From Primulina eburnea (lineage: Eukaryota > Streptophyta > Magnoliopsida > Lamiales > Gesneriaceae), in contig NC_133110.1 in NCBI RefSeq assembly GCF_022965805.1, positions 34,472,317 to 34,536,316 of the forward strand: DNA of 64,000 bases. Direction: 5' to 3'. Below, in pieces: positions 32,301 to 43,086 of this stretch; the stretch's first letter is position 1; each line of letters begins with the position of its first letter. The notes beneath the pieces are model-generated. The model ran no database searches and was not told the origin of the DNA. It saw only the letters and a program-made list of their open reading frames with translations. Position numbers and translations under genes: made by a program.

Positions 32301-33801
32301 AAGGAATTCTAGCTCTAGAACCCTTACCATAAAATTTCCACTCCTCAGCCATTTCAGGTCTGAATCGAACAATCTTGTGGAAACAATCGACTGTAGCTCG
32401 GTACTTGGTCAACATGTCGATGCCGACAATACAATCAAAATCAGATAAACCAAGAGCAATACAGTCTAAATCAATCGTATGCCCGTCGTACTGCAGTATA
32501 CACGATTTCACAGATTTCACCGATATCAAACCTGTTCCTAACGGAGACGTGACAGATACTACAGTAGCTAAGGACTCAACAGGCAATGCATGCATTAAAG
32601 CAAATCGCTCAGACATAAAAGTATGTGATGCACCAGTATCAATCAGTACATATGCAGGATAACCAGAAATAAAACAGTTACCTGCAACTACATCATCAGG
32701 TGCATCCTGTGCTTGCTCCTCAGTCAAAGCAAACAATCGGGCCTGCTGTCTAGGAGGCTGGCTCGCGGTCTGGCCCCCTCCTGGCCTCTGCTGTGACAGA
32801 GTAGACGGTACTGGCTGAAAAGTATGCACGGCAGACGGTCGTCTACCTGCCTGAGCCACTGATCCAGATGACTCAGCTGCCTGGGATCCCTGGGCACCTC
32901 GCTGTGGACACACTCGGGCAAAGTGTCCCTGCTGTCTACAGATACGACAGCTGCCAACTACTCCTCGGCACTGATCTGTGGAATGCCTCCCTCCACAAGT
33001 ACCACAGTATGGTCCTGCATAGCTCTGGCTCTGACCGGTCTGTCTAGAGCCACTCGAACTGGACGAGGTAGTCCCTGATTTCTTGAATTGCTTCCCTCTA
33101 GCCTTCAAGAAATCCTTCTTTCCGCTACCGCTGCTGCCACCTTCAAATCGAGGAGGTGGTTGTTGCTGTCCCGGTGCTGGAAGCACAAATGAAGCCTCTC
33201 TCTGCCTCATCAAGCCTGCCTCGGCTCCCTTGGCTCTGTTCAGGGCATCGGTGAAGTTGTTGGGCCTCCCAGTATTTACCAGCGTAAAAATCTCAGGATT
33301 TAGGCCATTTATGAACTGATCTGCTACGGCCTCATCATGTTCAGCTACGTGAGGAGCAAATCGGAGCAATGTCGAAAACTTAGCCACATAATCATCAATG
33401 TTCAACTGGCCTTGTTTCAGGTTTGCAAACTCGGCTCCCTTGTCCTTCCTATAAGAAACTGGAAAGAACCGTAGATAAAATTCAGATTTGAACACATTCC
33501 AGGTAATGGCCGTACCTCGCTGTTCCAATGCCCTTTTAGTCGTGATCCACCAGTGTTTAGCAACGTCATGCAACTGGTGTATTATCAGTTTCACCCTCTT
33601 TTCCTCAGTATACTCCAAAGATTCAAACAGTGATTCAATGTCGTCCAACCAACTTTCACATTCCACGGAGTTCTCCGTTCCTTTCAAAGTCGGTGGATGA
33701 AATGACTGAAACCTTTTCAGCAATTTCTCCATTGCTGTAGGTGTCACATCCATGGGAGGATTCGAGGTACTCCCCTGTTCTGGCATTCTTCTCGGAGGCA
33801 T
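29308..33801 (-). pseudogene. Element C gag-pol polyprotein with chromodomain, two in-frame stops
   Basis: About 1,497 codons in one frame from [16 protein letters not shown] (33801) to a stop at 29308-29310. Domains in order: gag ([13 protein letters not shown] region); two knuckles ([13 protein letters not shown] and [14 protein letters not shown]); protease ([13 protein letters not shown]); RT ([26 protein letters not shown]); RNase H ([14 protein letters not shown]); integrase ([36 protein letters not shown]); GPY/F-like segment and chromodomain-like tail (MIPLVKVQWTRHGVEEATWE). Stops: TGA at 29746-29748, where relatives have Arg, and TAG at 29425-29427. The first cuts off the integrase C-terminus, the second the chromodomain. 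Both fit C-to-T changes in methylated DNA. No frameshift was found. Confidence 0.93.
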
Positions 33802-34060
33802 ATCTGATAACCAAAAGGGTTAGCAATTCCAACAATAATCCTGTTTCAAGCCTCCTCGGATCATCTTACTGTTGATCCAGAATCGGTTCTGATTCAATCT
33901 CAATAATACATGTTTTCAAATCAAATCAGATAAACAGATAAACATGCATTATAAAGCAGTAAATCATGCTAGCAATCAAAAGCAGGAAAGAAAACACATT
34001 CTACCCCGCTCACGAGCTCCTATCTCAATCTCAAGGATCTATCGCTCTGATACCACCTGT
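33802..34060 (-). other. 5' leader and primer binding site of element C
   Basis: PBS TGGTATCAGAGC at 34044-34055 (minus strand), five bases from the LTR end, followed by an untranslated leader of about 240 bp to the gag ATG. Confidence 0.9.
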
Positions 34061-35942
34061 TGTGGGGACCCGGACGCTAATCAAGTTCTTAATCATCATT
34101 GGGACTAATTAATCAATTACAACAGGGTCTAAATTTTTTTTTTTTTCAAAATGCGGAACGTAGTGACATACAACATATATACATATCAGTATATAAAATA
34201 CAAATCCTGTATTTCAACATTTATTCAAACTAGGGTTTAAAACTAAAGGCAAGTGTTTAACCCTACATCTAGTCCAAGTCCGGTGCCACCACTCTAATCA
34301 CGATCTAGCTCTTCATCTCTTCGACCCTGGACCTGTCCCACCTGTTGTCAAGTACACATACAGACAAGACAACAGCCGGATATACCGGTGAGAATATAAT
34401 CCCAGTATAAATCAATGAAACATGCAATCATATAAAACACTATAAAGCATGTAATCAGGTAACAGATATATGTATCAAAATCTGAAACATAATCAATATC
34501 AATCTGTCGACATAACTCATAATTCAGACTAGACTCAATCCTAGTCTAGGGATCCCGGTTTCCAGATGTGGTATTCCTATATCGAATTCCGTAAAGGATG
34601 GAACCATAATCTCTATTACTCGATATAACCAGTGCCCCGGTATTCCTATATCGAATTCCGTAATAGAAGAATTCCAATATCCTTTACTCGATATAACCAA
34701 ATATGGTGTTCCTATATCGAATTCCGTAATGGATTCCATTACTCGATATAACCATACATCCAGTGTCCTGACCTAACCGTCATGGACTGTAGCTCTATCG
34801 CTAGCATCCTATCTTGTGACATCGTGCAATGTGCCGTGGCGATACCACCACTATCCGGCACTTCTGTCACAAGATACCTCGTCTAATACCTGTCATCTAA
34901 ATTCAAGAGAACAAGTACATTAATCAATGTAATGCAAATATCCATGCAATAAAATAAAGTATGTGATTTAGGGAAACCCAAGTCTAAACCGACTCAAGTC
35001 CATCTCCCAATACCACATTGACTTATACCTTTCTTTCGTCGGTTTCTCGCTCAGTCGAAGTCCTGAATTCAAAGCCTGTCTGGTACTGACAATATCAATA
35101 ATCTCATATCAATATACTAGTCAACTCCATAATAATCTGATCAATCTGGAATTAATTCAAAATCAACAGTATAACGGTACAATTCCAATATCCCCGTCTA
35201 TACCAATTCACCAGATAATAGTTACAATCTATAACCCATATCCAATACATTCTATAATCAATCCATAATCCAAATCTGTCCGGTATTAACTGATTATAAT
35301 CAGAAAATCATAACAATTCCATAATCAGTCTGTTTCTTAATCTGACTTCGATTCTACGATGTCTCATATGTCAAGAACATCATATATGAATTCAATTCAA
35401 TTCTGACGATATCATAATTCTAAAACATGTCAAAACGTAGTAAAACTTACGTCCAGTTGTAGCCTACGTTGCCAGGAACTCAATACCGAAGTCGGATTCA
35501 AATTCGGACGGACGGATTGAAAGATAAAGGCGTAAGGATTTTTCACAAATCTCCCTCGACCCTTTCTCGATTTATGTTCTGATTTTCGAAGGGATAACCA
35601 TTATATATAACCGTGCATGCATTCACGAGGTGGCAACATTTTTCTCGCAACACGTAGCACCGCGGGTGCGGTGTCATAGGGACCGCGGGTGCGCTCAATA
35701 CCGCGGGTGCGGTCGCTGCAAGACCGCGGGTGCGGTCACCCTACGGTTTCGATGCACAACATTTCCCGAAGCACAACCGCGGGTGCGGTGCTTCCTAGGC
35801 CGCGGGTGCGGTGTCCCCTCGGCCTCACCTTCACCATTTCATTTCTAATTCTTTTCTCAATGTCCCAATTAATCCTTTTGTAATCCTATCAATTATAAAT
35901 CAATAATTACAGATTACTGGGATTAAATTTCCGGGCATTACA
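34061..35942 (-). mobile_element. 5' LTR of element C, intact (1,882 bp)
   Basis: Begins TGTGGGGACCCGG at 34061 and ends CCGGGCATTACA at 35942; flanked outside by ACATG. This is the uninterrupted reference for the B insertion site (at about 34454). It has TATA at 35601-35610, six palindromes at 35658-35813 and the three-unit repeat at 34573-34754. Confidence 0.95.
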
Positions 35943-35947
35943 ACATG

Positions 35948-36659
35948 ATATAGGAATGATAAATTAATTTACATGGATAAGATATTGGTGCATATCGCTA
36001 ATATTTTTTTAGAATTTAAGCCAAATATTGATTAAAATAAAGATGAATAATCAATCAATCAATATCTTATCATTTGCATTAAGCTGTGTCAGAGGCTACT
36101 AAATAGTGTTATGATGCTTGTGCATAAAGTCCATGAAAAAACAACTAAAACATAACGAACAAATATGCGTGTGTACGTCGGGAATTTTTTATTTTAAAAT
36201 TTTAAGTAATTAAAACATTAAATATATTTGGGAAATATTATGAATAATTTGTCAATAAAGTACAGAAATTATATAGAACTCATTGTATTAATTTTCGTAC
36301 TAAACAACCTAACTCGTCAAAAGTCAACAGATTGATGTTATTTTCCAAATATTCTTAGAAATATGATATTTTTATTAGGAGAAATTTATTTCTTCTATGG
36401 ATATATTTATCAACTAAAAGATGAATTTTAATCAATAGCTCAATGTGATTATGTTAAATCAATCAATAAAACGTACTTGTGATAATATTTTACACACTTT
36501 ATTTCATTTAAATAATAATATTTTGCATCAATCTTTTTAATTATATTATAATATATTCGGCTATTGTAAGATGTAAAATACTTTCCACTAATGAGTGCAA
36601 AACAAACTATCAACTGTTACAAAACACTCTCCTGCCGTATAATCCGGCAAAAAATTCAT
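35948..36659. other. AT-rich intergenic stretch, formerly part of AZG2 upstream region
   Basis: Before C inserted, this sequence adjoined 16571. No genes or element termini are recognised. Confidence 0.45.
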
Positions 36660-36679
36660 ATCCATGCAATATATATATA

Positions 36680-36750
36680 TACGATCTCACGGGTCAATAT
36701 TACATATATTTATAATAATAAGTAATATTTTTTTTCATATGTAACTCAAA
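36680..36750. mobile_element. Left half of a MITE split by element E
   Basis: ATCTCACGGGTCAATATTAC followed by AATAATAAGTAATATTTTTT and CATATGTAACTCAAA resembles the interior of the MITE family at 7.9-8.5 kb. The remainder (TCAAATAAGATATATATCTT, then GACTCGTAGGACAATCT) resumes at 41282-41330. It is diverged. Confidence 0.55.
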
Positions 36751-37205
36751 TGTTGGTCCCACGTTCGGAATTTGAGATAATAAACTCGGAAATAAAGAAT
36801 AAACTAGACACCGATATTTACGTGGAAAAACTCTAAAAATTATTAGGGTAAAAACCACGGGCATGATGAAATGAATTCCACTATAATATTTTGTGGTGTA
36901 CAACTTACTCACTGTGTTTCCAAAGAGAACACACACTCTCTTAATACAGGAGAACAAAACACCTCATAAATATTATAAAACTAAGCACTCAAATGCTTAT
37001 AAGATGAGAGAAAACTCGAAGAAGGGATAATTTCAGAATGAAAAGATGAGCTCTATTTATAGAGCACATTGCCCGTGTGAAGACGCGTATAAAAACGTGT
37101 TTTTTCCTCTGAACTTTCCTGAGTCAAATAATGCCAACTTTCAAAAACCTGCAAAAAACGTGTTAACTCATTTAATGCCTGCCACTTTTGACTTCTTTGG
37201 TGATA
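36751..37205 (-). mobile_element. 3' LTR of element E
   Basis: TGTTGGTCCCACG start (plus strand) matches 40828. TATA within the self-complementary GCTCTATTTATAGAGC near 37050-37065. Confidence 0.85.
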
Positions 37206-37581
37206 TTTCTCCCACTTGGAGATTTGATTGAGAATCAAACATATCTCCACATATTCTTTCAATCTACTCATTCCTTGCTGCTTACTTTTTCCCTATACCA
37301 CTTGAGGATCTACACCACTCAAATTTATCAGTGTTTACTGGCTTGGTCAGAAAATCATTTATGTTATCTTTTTTATGGATCTTCTATATATCCACATTTC
37401 CTTCTTCTACTACTTCCCGTACAAAGTGGAATTGGACTCCAATGTGTTTCGTCCTGGAATGAAAGGCTGAATTCCTTGCGATGTGCAAGACACTTTGACT
37501 GTCACAAAACAAATGAACATTATCTTGTTTATGTCCGATCTCCTCCAATAGCCTTTTAATCCATATTGCCTCCTTGCAAGC

Positions 37582-40500
37582 TTAAGTAGCTGTCATATAT
37601 TCTGCCTCTGTTGTAGACAACGCCACAACTGTCTGCAATTTTGAAACCCAGCTAACATCTCCCCCTGCAAGTGTAAACACATAACCAGTAGTAGATTTCC
37701 TCTTATCAGGATCACCTGCATAATCTGAATCGACATAGCCTCTGAGTGTAAAATCTGATCCTCCATAACATAATGCAGTATTTGAGGTACCCTTAATGTA
37801 ACTAAGGATCATCTTAAGAGTGCTCTAATGCTCTCGTCCAAGATTCGTCATATACCGACTAACTGCTCCCACTGCTTGAGCAATGTCCGGTCTTGTGCAT
37901 ATCATAGCGAACATCAAACTTCCCACTGCTGATGCATATGGTACTCAAGACTTCTTCATCCTCTCTTCTTCACTGCTAGGACACATCTCGGAGGATAACT
38001 TGAAGTTAACAGGAAGAGGGGTCGATATTGGCTTACTGTCTTGCATGTTGAAGCGTTGCAAGACTTTCTTCAAATAATTTTTCTGGGAAATCAAAATCTT
38101 TCTGTTACTTCTGTCTCGGTGAACTTGCATCCCTAGAATCTTGTTTGCTGGTCTCAAGTCCTTCATATCAAATTCACTATCCAATTGTGCCTCAATCCTT
38201 GGACCTGATCTTTGTCGGGGCTTGCTACCAACATGTCGTCCACATACAACAGCAAAATGTTATGATCATCACCAAACCTCTTGAAATACGTACAAGGGTC
38301 TGTACTCAATCTATTGTATCCCAGGCTCATGATATAGGAATCAAATTTCTTGTACCAACACTTAGGCGCCTGTTTGAGACCGTACAGAAATTTGTTCAAC
38401 CTGCAAACCAAATTCTCTTTGCCTTTTTTCGCAAAACCTTCTGGCTGGAGCATATAGATTTCTTCTTCAAGATTTCCATGAAGAAATGTTGTTTTCAAAT
38501 CTAGCTGTTCTAGATTTAGGTCAAACACCGCACACAATGCCAACACTTCTTTGACTGTTGTAAGCCGAACAACAGGAGAAAATATCTCATTGAAGTCAAT
38601 ACATTCTTTCTGAGCATATCCTTTTACCACCAACCTAGCACGATACCGCTCCACTTGGTTATTACCATCACACTTGATCTTATAGACCCATCTGTTTCCA
38701 ATGGCTTTCCTCCCTCGTGGTAGTGTAACAAGATCCCATGTTTTATTCATGTCTAATGCCTCCAACTCTTCTTGCATTGCTATCATCCACAAGGATACAT
38801 CCGAGCTTTGAGTAGCCTCGTGGAAACTCGATGGCTCACCATCCTCTGATAATAGACAATAAGCAATATTGCTTTGAGTGACATAATCTGAAAGCCAACC
38901 TGATGGTATTCTGTCTCAAGTTGACTGCCTGACATTGGAAATCTCAGACTCAACTTGTTCTTGTTCTTCGTGCTCTGGTACTGCTTCACAAGAAATTTGA
39001 CATTCGTCTGTCTTATTTTCCACCTGAAAAATAGTAGTTTCTGAATTCGGTGTGCCTTTGTCTTCCTTTTACTTTATCTTCCTCGAAGATAACATCTCTG
39101 CTGATGACAAGCTTGTGAACAGTAGGATCCCACGAGCGAAACCCTTTCACTCCATCAGCATATCCCAAGAAGATACATTTTTTGGATTTCGAATCCAACT
39201 TCGATCTTTCTTGCTCATTGTACAGAACGTACACAGGACTTCCAAATATATGCAAATGAGAATAATCTGTCGGCTTCCCGATCCACATCTCCATCGAAGT
39301 CTTCAGTTCAATCGCCACTGAGGGAGAATGATTGATAATATAACAAGTGGTTTTGACTGCTTCTGCCCAAAATGACTTGTCTAGACCCAAAGTCCTCAAC
39401 ATAGCTCTTGTTCTATCCAACAAGGTTTTGTTCATCCGCTCCGCCACTCCATTCTGTTGAGATGTTTAGGCCGTCGTGAACTGTCTTTTGATACCCTCAT
39501 GTTGACAATATGTATCAAATTCGTCACTGGTATATTCGCCTCCATTGTCAGTCCTCAGACACTTGATTTTATTTTCAGAATCAAGTTCAACCCACGCTTT
39601 GAAATCTTTGAAGATCTGGAAAACATCTGATTTCTTCTTGATTGGATACACCCAACATCTCCTAGAGAAATCGCCAATGAACGAGACAAAGTATCTCGCT
39701 CCTCCTAGGGACACAACCGGTGCTTGCCAAACATCCGAATGAATAAGATCCAATATACTTTTGCTCCTGGCAGTAGAAGTGCCAAACTTTGATATGTGTT
39801 TTTTACTGGTAACACAATGCTCAGAAAAGGATAGTGACACTTTTGTAAGTCCCGGCAGCAGCTTCCGTTCGCTGAATAATATTTCACCACTGCCTGAAGT
39901 ATTGGCCACATTTCCTTGAGAACTTTTATCGATACTCGTACACTCTTTCTTGAAGTTCCCTTTACCGCCACATTTAAAATAATAAATATTTTTCTTCTTA
40001 CTTCTTGACTTTGATCTATCTCGTCTTTGGCTCCCACTGGAGTCACGGTCCATGAATCTTCCTCTTATCATCGGTAAAGCTTCTGCCTGCTTCGAGGTTA
40101 CCAACCTATCTTCCTCATTCTTGTGCCGACTTTCTTCTCTGAGAACCGCAGTTAAGACATCGTCGAATCTTAGAAAGCTCATAAGAATATTGTTGGTTAT
40201 GTTGATGATAAGTTGATCAAATGAATCTGGTAGACTTTGAAGTAGAAGCTCCACACATTTATTTTCCCCTATTTTATGCCACATGGAAGTGAGTTGGGCA
40301 AATATAGTATTTAGTGTGTTGATATGGTCGGTCATCGATGAGGAGTCCGTCATCCGAAGAGTATAAAGCTTTCTCTTTAGGAAAATCATGTTGTGTAGCG
40401 ACTTGACCTCACACATCTTTGTCAGATTATCCCAGATAACTTTGGTTGTTTTTATCTTAAAAATACTTGACAAAACTTTGTCAGCTATAGCCAAGTGTAA

Positions 40501-40629
40501 ATTGGCAATATTATTATCATTCATCTCGTTCCACTTTCCATCGTCCATAATTTCCATCGATCTATCTCCGATAGCCGTCAAGCAATTTTCCTTTCTTAAA
40601 ACTGCTTGTATCTTTATTTTCCACAGCAT
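37582..40629 (-). pseudogene. Element E copia gag-pol, fragmented
   Basis: Minus-strand fragments in copia order. 40629-39466: gag (UBN2-type, MLWKIKIQAVLRKENCL), a degenerate zinc knuckle (FKCGGKGNFKKEC, where the first Cys and the His are lost), pre-integrase segment (CVTSKKHISKFGTSTARSKS) and integrase start (DLIHSDVWQAPV, LRTDNGGEY). A stop follows at 39466. 39447-39013: integrase end (AERMNKTLLDRTRAML). 38989-38163: RT (NRWVYKIKCDGN, LLYVDDMLVAS). 38184-37945: RT end. 37812-37582: RNase H (GYVDSDYAGDPDKRKSTTGY). The protease DSG region appears deleted between the knuckle and pre-integrase. Multiple stops and frameshifts make it non-functional. Confidence 0.9.
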
Positions 40630-40827
40630 AAAATTGCTTCCGTTGAACTTTGTTATCTCGTACCTCCCGCCATTGTGTCTATAACAATTTTAGTAGACTC
40701 AACAAAATAATCCCGCCTTAATAAAAATCTCAAAAAATCTTTTCTGATGTGGAAGATCAGTCTAGGCTGCAACCACATAGCATACTCAGAATTTTAAGAA
40801 ATTTTAAGCCAAAGCTCTGATACCACT

Positions 40828-41281
40828 TGTTGGTCCCACGTGTGGAATTTGAGATAATAAACCCGAAAATAAAGAATAAACTGGACACCAAGATTTACGT
40901 AGAAAACCCCTAAAATTATTAGGGTAAAAAACACGGGCAAGATGAAAAAAATTCCACTATAATATTTTGTGTTGTACAACTTACTCACTGTGTTTTCAAA
41001 GAGAACACACACTCTCTTAATACAGGAGAATAAAACACCACATAAATATTATAGAACTAAGCACTCAAATGCTTATAAGATGAGAGAAAACTCGAAGAAG
41101 AGATAATTTCAGAATGAAAGGAGGAGCTCTATTTATAGAGCACATTGCCCATGTGAAGACCCGTATAAAAACTTGTTTTCTCCTCTGAACTTTCCTAAGT
41201 CAAATAATGCCAACTTTCAAAAACCTTCAAAAAACGTGTTAACTCATTTAATGCCTACCACTTTTAACTTCTTTGTCGACA
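40828..41281 (-). mobile_element. 5' LTR of element E
   Basis: TG...CA ends intact (minus strand TGTCGACAAAGAAG ... ACGTGGGACCAACA), two bases from the PBS. Confidence 0.9.
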
Positions 41282-41549
41282 TCAAATAAGATATATATCT
41301 TATAAAATTGACTCGTAGGACAATCTAAAAAAAATTGTGATAGGTTTATATGATGCACTTGGCTAGACATTGATTCCCATTGCATTTTGGCCAAACGCAC
41401 TAATAAAATAGATCTAAAGAAAGTATTTTCTTGACTCTAAGATTCCACTTTGTTCCCGTTTTGGAGAACTGACGGAAGATACTCGTATCCCAAATCATTG
41501 AAATTTTCTTACGTTGTCATTATTTATCTGTAGTTTAAGCTGCCACTGA

Positions 41550-41665
41550 TGTCCGAAATTTAAGGAACAAAAAACTTTCCAAAAATTTAAAATATTTTTA
41601 TTTTTTGTTATATCCGAAATTTAAGGAACAAAAAATAAACTTTCAAAAAATTTAAAATATTTTTT
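41550..41665. repeat. Imperfect tandem duplication of ~58 bp
   Basis: TCCGAAATTTAAGGAACAAA plus AAA-rich tail and TTTAAAATATTTTT occur twice in succession (about 41550 and 41610). Confidence 0.7.
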
Positions 41666-41670
41666 TATTA

Positions 41671-41740
<70 letters not shown>
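41671..41740. repeat. (AAT)n microsatellite
   Basis: About 23 uninterrupted AAT trinucleotides. Confidence 0.98.
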
Positions 41741-41983
41741 GAATGAATCTCGGCACAATGATTGCAAAATTAAAGGTTTATAATGATGGTAGTTAATTAT
41801 TTATTCATGCTTTTCAGAACCTATCGATTTTTTAATTATGATATGATTATGCTGATTTATCGACTTTTTTTAAAAAAATTATTTATAATCGTATTTTACT
41901 CTATCGACCTATATTATTTACAAATACTGCCGAATTTTAAATATTTCAATAGCCTAGACATTTTTTTCATATATATATATATA

Positions 41984-42014
41984 TGTGGATATTTTATTTA
42001 ATGTTCTCTTTACT

Positions 42015-42062
<48 letters not shown>

Positions 42063-42170
42063 GGATATTTTATTTAATGTTCTCTTCTATATATATATGG
42101 ATATTTTATTTAATGTTCTCTTCTCTTATATACATATAAGAGAAGAGAACATTAAATAAAATGTCCATGG
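41984..42170. repeat. Direct and inverted copies of a ~37-bp AT-rich unit around an (AT)n tract
   Basis: TGGATATTTTATTTAATGTT with CTCTT occurs at about 41987, 42062 and 42098. A near-perfect inverted copy, ending AACATTAAATAAAATGTCCA, lies at about 42134-42168. The last direct copy and the inverted copy are only three or four bases apart and form a long hairpin with ~36-bp arms. An (AT)n run fills 42018-42058. Confidence 0.85.
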
Positions 42171-42599
42171 TTAATTCAAGACTTTTCTAGTGCGACACCA
42201 ATCTATAATAAAACAAACATAGCTGGCTTTTAAATTTTGATATAATCGATTACTTTTTAATTTTGATAAAATAAAAGATCCACTTTAATATATAAATTAC
42301 GACTATAATTTAATTCAGGCGCAAAATTCCTTGTTAATTTTATTTTTAATATTGTCAAAAGCCTGAAGGGGTTCTTCTTTTAATAAACTGACACCCAATT
42401 TTTTTTAAAATAAACTGACACCCAATTATTTTAACATGCAAAGCTTCATCAATCTTATGAAATTATCGATATGATTGATGACACCAATTCTCTCTTTTTA
42501 ACAATTACTCGTTCCATCTGAGGAAAAAAACTAAGAATATTTGAGATATGATCATATATGATGTATGTAAATTAGGATACAGACGATATATAATCTTAA

Positions 42600-42680
42600 C
42601 ATGATATATTTTTTCTATAATTGAGTTAGAAATTTGTCTCACAAAATTACTCGTGAGATAGTCGCATAAGAGTTTTTGTG
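42600..42680. mobile_element. Degenerate MITE end
   Basis: GTCTCACAAAATTACTCGTGAGATAGTCGCATAAGAGTTTTTGTG echoes the right end of the 7.9-8.5 kb MITE family, without a detectable left end. Confidence 0.4.
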
Positions 42681-42714
42681 TTTTCTAAATTGTTGTTAAT
42701 ATGCTAGTGTATGC

Positions 42715-43080
42715 TGTTAATTGTCTCATATCGGTTGGATCAATAACCTGAGAGTTGCATATATGGGCTTGGACAATCCTCCCTCTTGAGCTAACTTTTG
42801 GGGTTGAGTTAGGTCCAAGTTCCAATCTTAACATGGTATCAGAGTCCGGGTTCCACCGTTATGTATTGGACTGCCTATAATTAGGCCACTTGTTCTGTCC
42901 ATAATTGAGTCATTTGTAAACTCCACGTTCCAGATGTTAATTCCTGGACGTGAGAGGGGTGTGTTAATTGTCTCATATCGGTTGGATCAATAACCTAGGA
43001 GTTTTATATATGACCTTGGACAATCCTCTCCCTTGAGCTAGCTTTTGTGGTTGAGTTAGGTCCAAGTTCCAATCTTAACA
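42715..43080 (+). mobile_element. TRIM (terminal-repeat retrotransposon in miniature), 366 bp
   Basis: Two 119-bp direct repeats (42715-42833 and 42962-43080) start TGTTAATTGTCTCATATCGG and end CAATCTTAACA. The first is followed at once by a Met-tRNA-type primer site TGGTATCAGAGTCCGG (42834). The second is preceded by a purine tract GTGAGAGGGG. The interior is only 128 bp and non-coding. TSD is TATGC/TATGT (42710-42714 and 43081-43085), one mismatch. The LTR words GAGCTAACTTTTGGGGTTGA and GAGTTAGGTCCAAGTTCCAA are typical of TRIMs widespread in dicots (family knowledge). Confidence 0.9.
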
Positions 43081-43086
43081 TATGTC

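Larger units (their letters stand above)
16577..35942 (-). mobile_element. Element C: Tekay-type Ty3/gypsy chromovirus, host of nested insertions
   Basis: A complete LTR element on the minus strand flanked by the perfect 5-bp duplication ACATG (16572-16576 and 35943-35947). The 5' LTR is 34061-35942; the 3' LTR is 16577-16970 plus 27743-29212. The PBS (TGGTATCAGAGC, Met-tRNA type) is at 34044-34055 and the purine tract at 29213-29227. Removing the nested block 16971-27742 leaves an element of about 8.6 kb. By eye the two LTRs differ by about four substitutions and one 18-bp unit over 1.88 kb, so insertion was recent. The polyprotein has two in-frame stops. The chromodomain-like tail places it among chromoviruses. 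Confidence 0.95.
36751..41281 (-). mobile_element. Element E: Ty1/copia retrotransposon, old
   Basis: LTRs 36751-37205 (3') and 40828-41281 (5', 454 bp) flanked by the perfect duplication TCAAA (36746-36750 and 41282-41286). PBS TGGTATCAGAGC at 40814-40825; purine tract CCAAGTGGGAGAAA (minus strand) just inside the 3' LTR. The 3' LTR start has decayed to TATCACC, where the other has TGTCGAC. The LTR pair differs by roughly 8-10% in the first 150 bp by eye, far more than B, C or D. Coding capacity is broken many times. Confidence 0.92.
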
